DNA of 43,877 nt from NCBI GenBank assembly GCA_028598985.1, contig JAQRMV010000010.1, forward strand, positions 1 to 43,877, given 5' to 3'. This document shows positions 10,731 to 20,745 of the stretch, one piece after another. Under the pieces are notes generated by a model. It had not been told where the DNA came from and searched no databases. It saw nothing but the letters and a program-made list of their open reading frames with translations. The DNA is from Gammaproteobacteria bacterium. GTDB taxonomy: Bacteria; Pseudomonadota; Gammaproteobacteria; Pseudomonadales; Balneatricaceae. Each line of letters starts with the position of its first letter. Position 1 is the first letter of the stretch. Made by a program: the position numbers and the translations under genes.

Positions 10731-11045
10731 ATGGCAGTAGCCGAAATTATGGCACAAATGCAAACTGCGTTTGTAGCTGAAGAAGCCGAAGGCTTACAAG
10801 CAACGTTTCAATTCTGTATCTCTGATGATGAAGACTTCTATGTAACCATTGATGATGCGAATTGCTCATCTAGCCTAGGTAACCATGAAGACCCAGAAAT
10901 TACCATGACGATGGATTCTGAAACTTTATCTGAGATTGTGTCTGGTGAATTAGATGGCATGGCGGCATTTATGGGTGGCCGTTTACAAGCCGAAGGCGAT
11001 GTCATGTTAGGCACCCGTTTAGGTCAATTGTTCGAAATGGGTTAG
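10731..11045 (+). CDS. SCP2 sterol-binding domain protein
   Basis: 104 aa; PEITMTMDSETLSEIVSGELDGMAAFMGGRLQAEGDVMLGTRLGQLF is typical of small SCP2 proteins. Confidence 0.88.
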   Translation: MAVAEIMAQMQTAFVAEEAEGLQATFQFCISDDEDFYVTIDDANCSSSLGNHEDPEITMTMDSETLSEIVSGELDGMAAFMGGRLQAEGDVMLGTRLGQLFEMG

Positions 11046-11105
11046 TTGCCATATTATTGCCTACTATGGCCCATTTGTACCCAAACTCTCCGACACCCTG
11101 CAAGA

Positions 11106-11124
11106 AGGCCCAACAAATGGGCCT
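11106..11124 (+). terminator. hairpin AGGCCCA-ACAAA-TGGGCCT, weak terminator candidate downstream of the SCP2 gene
   Basis: Perfect 7-bp stem, no following T-run. Confidence 0.35.
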
Positions 11125-11231
11125 CTGAATTTGTAAATTCCCTCCAATATCCCTATACTACTGCGCCAAATTAGTCGTCTTTACGGCCCTAGATGAAAAC
11201 GAATTCTTTTTTACCTTTATAGGACCTTCGT

Positions 11232-12737
11232 ATGCAACAAGTATTAACTTTGCCTCAAGCATTTAGTCGAAATTTCCTTGGAAATTCGCCTCTCTGGTAC
11301 AAACAGGTAATTATTGGTTTCTTAATCCTTAACCCTGCATTACTTGCCATGGCTGGACCAACCATTGCGGGCTGGGCGCTAATTTTTGAATTCATATTTA
11401 CTCTGGCCTTAGCGCTTAAGTGCTACCCTTTACAACCAGGGGGCCTATTAGCCATTGAAGCTGTGGCCATTGGCCTTGCGTCACCCGACGGCGTTTACCA
11501 TGAAGTGAGCAGTAACCTACAGGTTATCTTATTGCTCATGTTTATGGTTGCCGGCATTTATTTCATGAAAGACATGTTATTAGCCGTGTTCACTCGCTTC
11601 CTAGTGGGCGTGAAATCCAAAATTGTTTTGTCTTTATTGTTTAGCATAACCGCTGCTGTATTATCGGCCTTCTTAGATGCATTAACGGTAACAGCTGTAT
11701 TGATCAGCGTTGGCGTTGGCTTTTATTCTGTGTACCACAAAGTAGCGTTCGACGCCGGCTCACACGATCATAATTACCACAATGACGACCACGTAATTGA
11801 ACTTCATCGTGAAGACCTAGATCAGTTTCGTGCTTTTCTACGTAGCCTATTGATGCACGGCGCAGTAGGTACAGCACCGGGTGGTGTAACGACCCTAGTT
11901 GGCGAACCACAAAACCTCTTGATTGCAGAAAAAGCCAGTTGGGAATTTGTAGAATTCTTTCTACATATGGCTCCTGTGACCATGCCTGTATTATTGTCTG
12001 GGTTGTTAACCTGTGTGCTTATGGAAAAGTTAAAGTGGTTCGGTTATGGTGCTCAACTGCCCTCTGCCGTACGTACTGTGCTTGAAGACTTTGATAAACA
12101 GCAACGCGGTAAACGCAGCCTGCGCAATAATGCAACACTTATTATTCAAGCCATCGTAGCTGTGTTGTTGGTATTGGCTTTAGCCTTCCATATTGCAGCA
12201 GTAGGCCTTGTTGGTTTAATGGTTATTATCATTTTAACCGCGTTTAACGGCGTCATTGAAGAAAGCAAAATTGGTCATGCTTTTGAAGAAGCGCTTCCAT
12301 TCACAGCGTTATTGATTGTTTTCTTCTCTATTGTTACTGTGATCCATGAACAACACTTGTTCAACCCAATCATTGACTGGGTACTCACCCTTGAATTAGA
12401 CATGCAACCACGCATATTCTTTGTCGCTAATGGTGTGCTTTCCGCAATCAGTGATAACGTATTCGTAGCAACGATCTACATTAATGAAGTGGTTGGTGCC
12501 TTAGAAGCGGGCTTAATCGATCGTGCTCATTTTGATAAGTTAGCCATTGCCATTAATACCGGTACTAACATACCAAGCGTTGCTACACCAAATGGCCAGG
12601 CTGCGTTTTTGTTCTTATTGACCTCTGCCGTTGCACCTTTGATTCGCTTGTCTTACGGCACAATGGTATGGATGGCCTTGCCATACACCATTACCATGAG
12701 CATTGTCGGCTACTTTGCAGTAAGCTATATGCTTTAG
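11232..12737 (+). CDS. nhaB: Na+/H+ antiporter NhaB
   Basis: 501 aa multi-[71 protein letters not shown]. Confidence 0.96.
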   Translation: MQQVLTLPQAFSRNFLGNSPLWYKQVIIGFLILNPALLAMAGPTIAGWALIFEFIFTLALALKCYPLQPGGLLAIEAVAIGLASPDGVYHEVSSNLQVILLLMFMVAGIYFMKDMLLAVFTRFLVGVKSKIVLSLLFSITAAVLSAFLDALTVTAVLISVGVGFYSVYHKVAFDAGSHDHNYHNDDHVIELHREDLDQFRAFLRSLLMHGAVGTAPGGVTTLVGEPQNLLIAEKASWEFVEFFLHMAPVTMPVLLSGLLTCVLMEKLKWFGYGAQLPSAVRTVLEDFDKQQRGKRSLRNNATLIIQAIVAVLLVLALAFHIAAVGLVGLMVIIILTAFNGVIEESKIGHAFEEALPFTALLIVFFSIVTVIHEQHLFNPIIDWVLTLELDMQPRIFFVANGVLSAISDNVFVATIYINEVVGALEAGLIDRAHFDKLAIAINTGTNIPSVATPNGQAAFLFLLTSAVAPLIRLSYGTMVWMALPYTITMSIVGYFAVSYML

Positions 12738-12763
12738 TAAACGCTACTATCATCATTGATAAC

Positions 12764-12799
12764 ACCTAAAAAAGCCGCATCTAGTGCGGCTTTTTAGGT
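12764..12799. terminator. bidirectional rho-independent terminator (nhaB/dnaQ)
   Basis: ACCTAAAAAAGCCGCA-tctag-TGCGGCTTTTTAGGT. Confidence 0.92.
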
Positions 12800-13527
12800 T
12801 ACTCTGCTGGTGTTAACCATAAACATTGGTCCTGCGATGCTTTGGCAACCACATCTAGTTTTAAGTTGTGGGAAGCAAGCTCCTCACTCGTTGCTAATAT
12901 AACGGGGAGGTCATCGCTGCCTAACTCTACTTTGCGACTTATATCTTCTGAGCCAGCATTTGTGGAGATGGTTTCTGCGACTAACATTAAGTCAGTCTGA
13001 CCACCGGTCATCATTAGATATACGTCAGCGAGTATCTCCGAGTCTAATAAAGCGCCGTGAAGCTCTCGATGTGCATTGTTAATACCATAGCGACGGCAAA
13101 GTGCGTCTAAGTTGTTTTTTTGACCAGGATGTTTTTGCCTTGCTAACTTTAAAGAATCGGTGATTTTGCAGATGTCGGCAATCTTGGGGTAGTTTCGCCC
13201 TGCTGCTCTGCCAACGATGGCTAGTTCATTATCTAAAAAACCTAAGTCAAACGGGGCATTATGAATGATTAACTCTGCGCCACGTACAAATTCGATAAAC
13301 TCGTCTGCAATGGCTGAAAACAAGGGTTTATCTTCAAGAAATTCTTCCGTAATACCGTGCACGGCTTGTGCTTCCATTGGAATGTCGCGCTCCGGCTGAA
13401 CATATTCATGAAAGCTTTTGCCCGTAAGACGCCGATTCACCATTTCTAAGGCGCCGACTTCGATTAAACGGTGGCCTTGTTTAGGCTCTAATCCTGTTGT
13501 TTCTGTATCTAATACAATCAGTCGCAC
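12799..13527 (-). CDS. dnaQ: DNA polymerase III epsilon subunit
   Basis: IVLDTETTGLEPKQGHRLIEVGALE, IHNAPFDLGFLDNE, LHGALLDSEILADVYL. The ORF extends to 13569 inside rnhA; homology favours the GTG at 13527 (MRLIVLDTETTG). Confidence 0.95.
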   Translation of the reverse strand: MRLIVLDTETTGLEPKQGHRLIEVGALEMVNRRLTGKSFHEYVQPERDIPMEAQAVHGITEEFLEDKPLFSAIADEFIEFVRGAELIIHNAPFDLGFLDNELAIVGRAAGRNYPKIADICKITDSLKLARQKHPGQKNNLDALCRRYGINNAHRELHGALLDSEILADVYLMMTGGQTDLMLVAETISTNAGSEDISRKVELGSDDLPVILATSEELASHNLKLDVVAKASQDQCLWLTPAE

Positions 13528-13546
13528 AATTTGATCCTGTATAAAA

Positions 13547-13990
13547 TTAGGGGGCTTGCTCTGCGGCACCTTGGTTAGCTAGGTCGTCGGCAATTTCGTT
13601 CTCAGCGTGACCGCTATGACCTTTTACCCAATGCCATTCAACTTCGTGTTGCTGTACTGCTAAGTCTAAAAGTTGCCACAAATCGGCATTTTTTACTGGT
13701 TTTTTAGCGGCAGTACGCCAATTATTTTTACGCCAGTTAAAAATCCATTCAGTGATGCCTTTCCGAACGTATTGCGAGTCTGTGGTTAAATCAACCTTAC
13801 AGGGCCGCTTAAGAGCCTCTAAACCTTTAATAGCAGCCATTAACTCCATACGATTATTAGTAGTAAGCGGCTCACCACCATACAAACGTTTTTCTTGCCC
13901 CTTAAAGCGCATCAGAACTCCCCACCCACCTGGGCCTGGATTACCTTTGCAAGCACCGTCGGTAAACAATTCAATTTGCTGTGCTGTCAA
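13547..13990 (-). CDS. rnhA: ribonuclease HI
   Basis: 147 aa; [49 protein letters not shown]. Confidence 0.97.
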   Translation of the reverse strand: MTAQQIELFTDGACKGNPGPGGWGVLMRFKGQEKRLYGGEPLTTNNRMELMAAIKGLEALKRPCKVDLTTDSQYVRKGITEWIFNWRKNNWRTAAKKPVKNADLWQLLDLAVQQHEVEWHWVKGHSGHAENEIADDLANQGAAEQAP

Positions 13991-14752
13991 TCAATTACTC
14001 TCCAATGATTGTTTTGGTATATGTTGCCTAGACTGCCTTGTTGAAGCAGTTAATCCAAAGTTTGGCTTCATCATACGATTACGCCAGTGTGTTTTAAGCA
14101 GATGGACCCGCGTTTCTTGTTTCACTGCTGATAATACATAACCCGCGCCTAGAGGATTTGCAAAGCAATTTAACCAAGGTTTAGTCTTCCATTTTGCAGG
14201 CGAGCAATCATATACAGGCTTGATATCAAAGTCACCAAAATTAAGTAACCTAAGCCAGTCTTGTAGACGATGCTGGGCTAGAAAGTTGGCTCGCCAAGGC
14301 ACTCCACGCTTAAACCGAAAGTGCCTCAACAACCCCCACAAACTATATGGATTAAAGCCTGTAATCACTAACCGTCCGCCTGAATTAATAACGCGGGCGG
14401 CTTCACGAAGCACTTGATGAGGATTATCGCTCATGTCCAATACGTGTTGCAGCACCACCAAATCGATAGCTTCATTAGCTACTGGAAGCTGATGCGGATC
14501 CATGATGACTTGCCCCTCAAAAGCAACATTGGCGGTTAATGCAATGGCGTTCTTTATTGAGCTTTCTAAGTGTGAGCTAAGTGCCGCATTTAAACCCAAA
14601 AAGATACTGTAATGCCCAAACGCTTTTGGCATCAATAAGGCCAATTGTTTCTGCTCTTGTGCTATAAATGCAGCGCCCTTAATACTGGAGAGCCAAACAG
14701 AAAACTCTTGTTCTTCAAACTGATACGACTGTAGTGGATGATAATCATGCAT
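13991..14752 (-). CDS. class I SAM-dependent methyltransferase (YafS-like)
   Basis: 253 aa; NEAIDLVVLQHVLDMSDNPHQVLREAARVINSGGRLVITGFNPYSLWG; position upstream of rnhA. Confidence 0.85.
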   Translation of the reverse strand: MHDYHPLQSYQFEEQEFSVWLSSIKGAAFIAQEQKQLALLMPKAFGHYSIFLGLNAALSSHLESSIKNAIALTANVAFEGQVIMDPHQLPVANEAIDLVVLQHVLDMSDNPHQVLREAARVINSGGRLVITGFNPYSLWGLLRHFRFKRGVPWRANFLAQHRLQDWLRLLNFGDFDIKPVYDCSPAKWKTKPWLNCFANPLGAGYVLSAVKQETRVHLLKTHWRNRMMKPNFGLTASTRQSRQHIPKQSLESN

Positions 14753-14853
14753 GCTTTATAATAATCCATTCTATTGCGCCTTGCTTGCGTAATTTACTCA
14801 GCATCGCTACTCTTCTGTATACACAACTAAAAGATAAACAGGCAAGCGATGTA

Positions 14854-15630
14854 ATGACTCCAAAAATAACCGCCGTTCCAGCCTTTGATGACAACTATAT
14901 ATGGTGCATAGAGAATAAAAATAGTTCTAGATTTATCGCGGTAGATCCTGGTGATGCCAAGGTAGTAATAGAACACGCCCAAACCAACAACCAACAACTA
15001 GTGGCTATATTCGTAACCCACCATCATGCAGATCATACGGGCGGCATTGAGACGTTAATTCGTCATTTTGGAGACATGCCTGTATACGGGCCAAGTCACA
15101 GCCCTTATGCTGGAATCACCCATGAATTACAGCACCATGACCTTGTCCATGAACAGGGCCTTGAATTTAGTATATTAGAAATCCCTGGACACACGCTTGA
15201 CCACATTGCCTATTATAACCGTGAGCAGGGCATACTATTTTGTGGCGATACACTGTTTTTAGCAGGCTGTGGTCGTGTTTTTGAGGGAACAGCAGAACAA
15301 ATGTATACCTCTTTAAAGAAAATAATGGCGTTACCGGCGACAACTCAAGCCTACCCAACCCATGAATATAGTTTGGCCAATCTCAAATTTGCAGTGGCCG
15401 TGGAAAATGACAATAAGGCATTACTGATGGCGCAACGCCAATGCCAACAAATGCGCGCACTAAATCAAATTACGCTACCCACCCAGTTGGCTCAAGAAGC
15501 TGCCATCAATCCCTTTGTACGTGCCCATAAACAATCAGTGATGGCCAGTGCTAGTAAGCACGCCGGTAAGCCACTCAATAGTCCTAGTGAGGTATTTACC
15601 ATTCTACGTGAGTGGAAAAACAGTTTTTAA
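14854..15630 (+). CDS. gloB: hydroxyacylglutathione hydrolase (glyoxalase II)
   Basis: VPAFDDNYIWCI, THHHADHTGG, GHTLDHIAYY, FCGDTLFLAGCGRVFEGT. The ORF track starts at 14734; ATG 14854 fits homology. Confidence 0.95.
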   Translation: MTPKITAVPAFDDNYIWCIENKNSSRFIAVDPGDAKVVIEHAQTNNQQLVAIFVTHHHADHTGGIETLIRHFGDMPVYGPSHSPYAGITHELQHHDLVHEQGLEFSILEIPGHTLDHIAYYNREQGILFCGDTLFLAGCGRVFEGTAEQMYTSLKKIMALPATTQAYPTHEYSLANLKFAVAVENDNKALLMAQRQCQQMRALNQITLPTQLAQEAAINPFVRAHKQSVMASASKHAGKPLNSPSEVFTILREWKNSF

Positions 15631-15749
15631 TAGCTTTAGTACTCTAAAAGTCGGGAACTTATGTCTGACTTCGGGTTCTATATTGACCTGTGGGCCTAGA
15701 CTGCTAAAATTGGCTGCTTTTTATTTAAACGTTTTTTTACCTAACTAAT

Positions 15750-17516
15750 GTGATCGTGACTTTGACATCCAAGACCTCCTGTTTTTTTATCATTAACCTC
15801 CAGCGCTTTTTTAAGCCTTTATTAGTGGTTTTTTCTGCATTACTCCTTAGCGCCTGCCAAACGCCAGTAGTAACGCCACAACTATCAACCCAAAACGATA
15901 ACCCTGACACTTCTGTTTCGTCTACTAATAACATCAACACAGCTCAAACCATCGCAAAAAATGTAGCGATAACCAATACCCTTGGGTGGTCTGAACTGGA
16001 TACAGATGCAAGTACCTCCACAGCTGCGGGTTTAGCTGCTGAAGCCCATAACGACACACAAGAACCGATACTACAAGGCCCCATTCCAATATCTACCCCA
16101 CCACCAGCCAATCTAGACCTTTGGCAACTTACGGTAGCCAACTATGGTTTAGGCACTATAAACAACGCTCGCATTGACCAGCACTATAAATGGTATAACA
16201 AGCACCTAGCCTACATGCATCGAGTCACAACTCGCGCCAGCCGTTATTATCACTTTGTGCTTCATACCACACTAGATCAGTCATTACCTGCAGAAATTGC
16301 ACTGCTACCCATTATAGAAAGTGGTTTTGATATCTTTGCGTATTCATCCGGCAGAGCCTCTGGGGCGTGGCAATTTATTCCTTCTACAGGGCGAGTTTTT
16401 GGTCTAAAACAGAATTGGTGGTACGACGGCAGAAGAGACATTAATGCATCTACATTGGCGGCCCACAAATACCTGCGTCAGCTGCATAAAATGTTTGATG
16501 GTGATTGGTTGCTAGCCATTGCATCATACAACGGTGGGCAAGGCACTGTGTTAAAAGCCATCAAACGTAACAAAAAAGCTGGCAAACCTACAGATTTTTG
16601 GTCATTACAGTTGCCCAAAGAAACTATGAATTATGTGCCTAAATTGTTGGCCGTTGCACGCGTGATTGCTGAGCAAGCAGGGTCCGATACGATCAAAAGT
16701 ATAAGTGATGAAGTGTACTTTGAATCCGTTGATGTTGGTTCCCAAATTGACCTAGCCCAAGCCGCAGAAATGGCTGAAATCACCACGGATGAAATGTATC
16801 GGCTCAACCCAGGTTTTAACCAATGGGCAACAGACCCACAGGGGCCGCACCACCTTCTGATCCCTATTGCACACGTAAAGCGATTCAAAACCAGCCTTCA
16901 ACAGTTACCTTCTAGCCAAAGAGTAGCTTGGGAGCGTTATAAAATAGTTCCGGGCGATAGCCTGTTACGGTTAGCAAACCGTTACCACGTAAGTGTAGAT
17001 TTGTTACGCACAATTAATAACATTGACGGTAACATGATTCGTGCAGGTAAAACGCTCATGATTCCGGTTGCAAGCAAAGGTGCTGAAGCCTATACCTTAA
17101 GTGCCGCACAACGCGTTATCAACCGTCAAAAACAAATCGCTCAAAGCCAAGCTAGTCAGCGTATTGAATATAAAGTGAAGAGTGGGGATAGCCTATGGAA
17201 GATCGCTCAGAAGTATAAGGTAAGCGTTAAGCAGGTCGCTAGCTGGAACAAAATAGGCACCAAGTCTGTGTTGCAAATAGGTGACAAGATTAATATATGG
17301 CCTCGCAGTACCACTAACAAACTGATAACTTCACAACGTAAGTTGATTAAGAAATTGACCTACAAAGTGCGTTCTGGAGATAACTTATCTGCGATTGCTT
17401 ACCGTTTTAGCGTTACTATTAAAGATATTCAAAAGTGGAATCAGGCATTAAAAAAATACCTACAACCGGGCCAAAAATTAACCCTATTTGTTAACGTGAC
17501 CAAACTTAAAAAGTAA
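15750..17516 (+). CDS. mltD: membrane-bound lytic murein transglycosylase D, lipoprotein with LysM repeats
   Basis: 588 aa; lipobox LLLSAC, SLT domain (PIIESGFDIFAYSSGRASGAWQFIPSTG, YNGGQGTV), three LysM-like repeats (YKIVPGDSLLRLA, YKVKSGDSLWKIA, YKVRSGDNLSAIA). GTG start. Confidence 0.93.
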   Translation: MIVTLTSKTSCFFIINLQRFFKPLLVVFSALLLSACQTPVVTPQLSTQNDNPDTSVSSTNNINTAQTIAKNVAITNTLGWSELDTDASTSTAAGLAAEAHNDTQEPILQGPIPISTPPPANLDLWQLTVANYGLGTINNARIDQHYKWYNKHLAYMHRVTTRASRYYHFVLHTTLDQSLPAEIALLPIIESGFDIFAYSSGRASGAWQFIPSTGRVFGLKQNWWYDGRRDINASTLAAHKYLRQLHKMFDGDWLLAIASYNGGQGTVLKAIKRNKKAGKPTDFWSLQLPKETMNYVPKLLAVARVIAEQAGSDTIKSISDEVYFESVDVGSQIDLAQAAEMAEITTDEMYRLNPGFNQWATDPQGPHHLLIPIAHVKRFKTSLQQLPSSQRVAWERYKIVPGDSLLRLANRYHVSVDLLRTINNIDGNMIRAGKTLMIPVASKGAEAYTLSAAQRVINRQKQIAQSQASQRIEYKVKSGDSLWKIAQKYKVSVKQVASWNKIGTKSVLQIGDKINIWPRSTTNKLITSQRKLIKKLTYKVRSGDNLSAIAYRFSVTIKDIQKWNQALKKYLQPGQKLTLFVNVTKLKK

Positions 17517-17560
17517 CCTTACCTGCTCCCATGCTCCGCGTGAGACCAACAAACATGCAT

Positions 17561-17588
17561 AAAAAAACCCGCTTAGTGCGGGTTTTTT
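17561..17588. terminator. bidirectional terminator between convergent mltD and the BMP gene
   Basis: AAAAAAACCCGC-ttagt-GCGGGTTTTTT. Confidence 0.93.
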
Positions 17589-17600
17589 ATAACCTAGCTT

Positions 17601-18665
17601 TTACAGCTGGTCGTCAACACCTTGTACGTACCAATCCATACCCAACAGGCTACCAAGGTCTACGACCTCGCCTTCAGCAGCCGCTAAAGAACCATCCTGC
17701 TTATACACAGGGCCAGTAAATGGGTGTAATTCACCGGCTTTTATCGCCGCGGCTGTGGCTTCTGCCATAGCTTTAACATCTGCTGGCATATTGATGAACG
17801 GCCCCATGTTAACCATGTTAGCGTCCATACCACCAAAGGTATCAGTGCTTACCCAAGTGCCGTCTAGTACTGCTTGCGTACGGGCAATGTAATAATCAGA
17901 CCAGTTATCAATGATAGACGTCAACAATGCATTAGGCGCAAAAGCCGCCATGTCTGAGGCTTGTCCAAAGGCATGAACACCCTGCTCTTCTGCAACTTGT
18001 ACAGCAGCTGTAGAGTCTGTGTGTTGAGTAATGATGTCGGCGCCTTGGCTAATCAGCACCTTAGCGGCATCCGCTTCACGGCCTGGATCGAACCAAGAGT
18101 TAACCCATACCACTTTAAGCTTAAAGTCTGGATTAACCGTTTGAGCACCTAGCAAAAAGGCATTGATGCCGCGCACTACTTCAGGAATTGGGAAAGAACC
18201 AATATAACCTGCAACTCCAGACTTAGACGTCTTAGCTGCAATTTGACCAATGACATAACGGCCTTCATAAAAGCGTGAAGAATAGGTAGATACGTTGTCT
18301 GCACGTTTGTATCCAGTAGCATGTTCAAATTTAACGTCAGGGAATTTTGCAGCCACTTTTAATGTTGGATCCATGTAACCAAATGACGTAGTAAAGATTA
18401 AACCGGCACCTTGGCGAGCTAAACGAGTAATAGTACGTTCAGCATCAGGGCCTTCTGGCACATTTTCAACAAACACTGTTTCTACTTGATCGCCCAAACG
18501 AGCATCAATAGCCTGGCGGCCCTGATCATGTTGATAAGTCCATCCATGGTCTCCAGGAGGGCCAATATAGATGAAACCAACTTTGAGTTTATCTGCGGCC
18601 ATAGCAGAGACGGATAGTGCTGAGACTAGCGCAATGCTGGCTGCAGCTGTGAGCAACTTCTTCAT
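17601..18665 (-). CDS. BMP family (PnrA/NupN-like) substrate-binding lipoprotein/periplasmic protein of a nucleoside ABC transporter
   Basis: KLKVGFIYIGPPGDHGWTYQHDQGRQAID, FTTSFGYMDP, HFGQASDMAAFAP-like region; Sec signal MKKLLTAAASIALVSALSVSAMAA (start at 18665; ORF to 18680). Confidence 0.92.
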   Translation of the reverse strand: MKKLLTAAASIALVSALSVSAMAADKLKVGFIYIGPPGDHGWTYQHDQGRQAIDARLGDQVETVFVENVPEGPDAERTITRLARQGAGLIFTTSFGYMDPTLKVAAKFPDVKFEHATGYKRADNVSTYSSRFYEGRYVIGQIAAKTSKSGVAGYIGSFPIPEVVRGINAFLLGAQTVNPDFKLKVVWVNSWFDPGREADAAKVLISQGADIITQHTDSTAAVQVAEEQGVHAFGQASDMAAFAPNALLTSIIDNWSDYYIARTQAVLDGTWVSTDTFGGMDANMVNMGPFINMPADVKAMAEATAAAIKAGELHPFTGPVYKQDGSLAAAEGEVVDLGSLLGMDWYVQGVDDQL

Positions 18666-18735
18666 ACAACTTCTCCCCATCGATTATGATGATTTTTTAT
18701 TAAATTATTACAGCAATAATGACCTTGAGCGCGGC

Positions 18736-19656
18736 TCAACGGTCGGGTACAAACCCTTGCCCTAACGAGGCTGGGGTATTGATTACAGACAAACGGCGAT
18801 TGGTAGAAATAATAACCAACGCCACAATAGTAACCACATAGGGCAATGATGATAACAGTTGGGATGGAATGCCCATACCCATAGCTTGAGCATACAAACC
18901 TAAAATCCAAACCCCACCAAATAAATATGCACCGGCGGCAAGTCGTCCTGGTAACCATGTAGAGAATACCACTAACGCAAGAGCAATCCAGCCCCTTCCT
19001 GCAGTCATATTTTCTATCCATTGCGGGGTATAAACCAAAGATAAATAAGCCCCAGCAAGGCCAGATGTTGCACCACCAAAGGCGATACAAGCGTAACGCA
19101 CAGCAACAACACGGTAACCTAGGGCATGGGCCGAGTCATGACTTTGTCCAACAGCACGAATAATCAAGCCAATCCGTGTACGGCTCAACACGTAAGCCAC
19201 GGCAACGGTTAAAGCTATGGAAATGTAAACTAACGGATCCTGGCCAAATATTAAACGGCCTACGTAGGGTAAATCCGATAACCAAGGAATAGAAACATTG
19301 GCCAGCTGTACACCAGGAAGCCCCACAAAGCCACTTCCTATAAGGCCTGAAAGGCCTAATCCTAATAAGGTGATGGATAAACCTGTGGCCACTTGGTTAG
19401 TGATTAAGGTTTGCGTTAGCAACCCAAACAACAAGGACATTGCAATACCCGCAACTATGGCAGCAATGACACCTAACCAGGCCGACCCAGAAACATGGGC
19501 CGCTGCAAAACCACACACAGCTCCCATCACCATCATGCCTTCAATGCCTAGGTTCAACACTCCAGAACGCTCTACCACCAGTTCACCGATAGCCGCCAAG
19601 AGTAATGGCGTAGAGGCCGTTATGATGGTTAAAAGAATTGCTTCATACGGGCTCAT
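18736..19656 (-). CDS. ABC transporter permease (nucleoside/BMP type, YufQ-like)
   Basis: 306 aa; LLLAAIGELVVERSGVLNLGIEGMMVMGAV. Confidence 0.92.
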   Translation of the reverse strand: MSPYEAILLTIITASTPLLLAAIGELVVERSGVLNLGIEGMMVMGAVCGFAAAHVSGSAWLGVIAAIVAGIAMSLLFGLLTQTLITNQVATGLSITLLGLGLSGLIGSGFVGLPGVQLANVSIPWLSDLPYVGRLIFGQDPLVYISIALTVAVAYVLSRTRIGLIIRAVGQSHDSAHALGYRVVAVRYACIAFGGATSGLAGAYLSLVYTPQWIENMTAGRGWIALALVVFSTWLPGRLAAGAYLFGGVWILGLYAQAMGMGIPSQLLSSLPYVVTIVALVIISTNRRLSVINTPASLGQGFVPDR

Positions 19657-20744
19657 AGGGTTTCTCCAGCTGAAACATTTTTAGTTTTTGAACTGACCCA
19701 CTTAAGCCGATATAAAATTAATGTATCGCAAGTTAAAATAAAGAATAACAACATGCCTTGGAATACTTGCGTGGTTTTATCTGAAACTCCCAATTCTATT
19801 TGTACACCTTCACCGCCAATGTAACTAATAGCTAACAGGATGCCCGCAAAGATGACACCAATGGGATTTAAACGGCCTAAAAACGCCACAATGATGGCAG
19901 TAAAACCATAGTTGGGCGAAATATGGGGTTGCAGCTGACCTATAGGCCCAGCCACTTCTATAATGCCGGCAAGCCCAGCCAGACCACCCGACACCGCAAA
20001 ACAAAACCACACCATTTTAGTTTGAGAAAAACCAGCAAATGCTCCGGCCTTAGGGGCACTGCCCACAACACTAATTTCAAAACCTTTGAGTGTATGACGC
20101 ATCAACCAAAATAATACCAATGCAGCCACCAAAGCAATCACTAAGCCTAGGTGCATACGTCCATCACCCCACATCGGCAACAAGTGCCATCCATCAAAGG
20201 ATACGGATTTAGGAAAGTTATAGCCATCGGGATCTTTCCAAGGCCCCCGCACCATCCAATCGAGTAACAACTGAGCAATATAAACCAACATTAAGCTGGT
20301 CAGTATTTCGTTCACTCCAAAGCGAGTTTTTAGCCATGCCGGAATAAAAGCAAATAAAGCCCCACCTAATGCGCCCAGCAATAGCATGGCCAGCAATGCC
20401 AACGGCCCCTGCCATTCAGCCAGCATTATTGGCACAATAGCGCCCATTAAAGCCCCTGCAGTGAGCTGGCCTTCAGCACCAATATTCCATACATTGGCCT
20501 TAAAACAAACCGCAAGGCCCACACCTATAAGCACCAAGGGCCCTGCCTTAACCAACACCTCTTCTATAGACCACCAGCTAGTGAGTGGATCTATAAAGTA
20601 GATATAAAGTGCGCTCAGTGGGGGTTTTCCCATGGCAGCAAAAATTAACCCCCCCATAAGCACCGTTAAGGCAATAGCCAATACTGGAGACAAGAAATTC
20701 ATTAACGATGAAGCTTGAGGGCGCTTTTCTAAAATTAACTGCAT
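19653..20744 (-). CDS. ABC transporter permease (nucleoside/BMP type, YufP-like)
   Basis: 363 aa; VWNIGAEGQLTAGALMGAI, NYGFTAIIVAFLGRLNPIGVI; 4 nt overlap with the downstream permease. Confidence 0.92.
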   Translation of the reverse strand: MQLILEKRPQASSLMNFLSPVLAIALTVLMGGLIFAAMGKPPLSALYIYFIDPLTSWWSIEEVLVKAGPLVLIGVGLAVCFKANVWNIGAEGQLTAGALMGAIVPIMLAEWQGPLALLAMLLLGALGGALFAFIPAWLKTRFGVNEILTSLMLVYIAQLLLDWMVRGPWKDPDGYNFPKSVSFDGWHLLPMWGDGRMHLGLVIALVAALVLFWLMRHTLKGFEISVVGSAPKAGAFAGFSQTKMVWFCFAVSGGLAGLAGIIEVAGPIGQLQPHISPNYGFTAIIVAFLGRLNPIGVIFAGILLAISYIGGEGVQIELGVSDKTTQVFQGMLLFFILTCDTLILYRLKWVSSKTKNVSAGETL

Positions 20745-20745
20745 G

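Noticed and set aside
13752-14141. 129-aa plus-strand ORF opposite rnhA and the methyltransferase
   Set aside because: Spans two confident minus-strand genes; low-complexity translation with no motif.
18704-18720. ATTATT-acagc-AATAAT hairpin upstream of the BMP gene
   Set aside because: Short, AT-only stem; likely chance in AT-rich intergenic DNA.
18662-19090. 142-aa minus-strand ORF overlapping the permease in another frame
   Set aside because: Trp/Cys/Tyr-rich translation typical of an out-of-frame reading; the real gene is 18736-19656.
19298-19684. 128-aa plus-strand ORF opposite the ABC permease
   Set aside because: Antisense shadow of a conserved permease.
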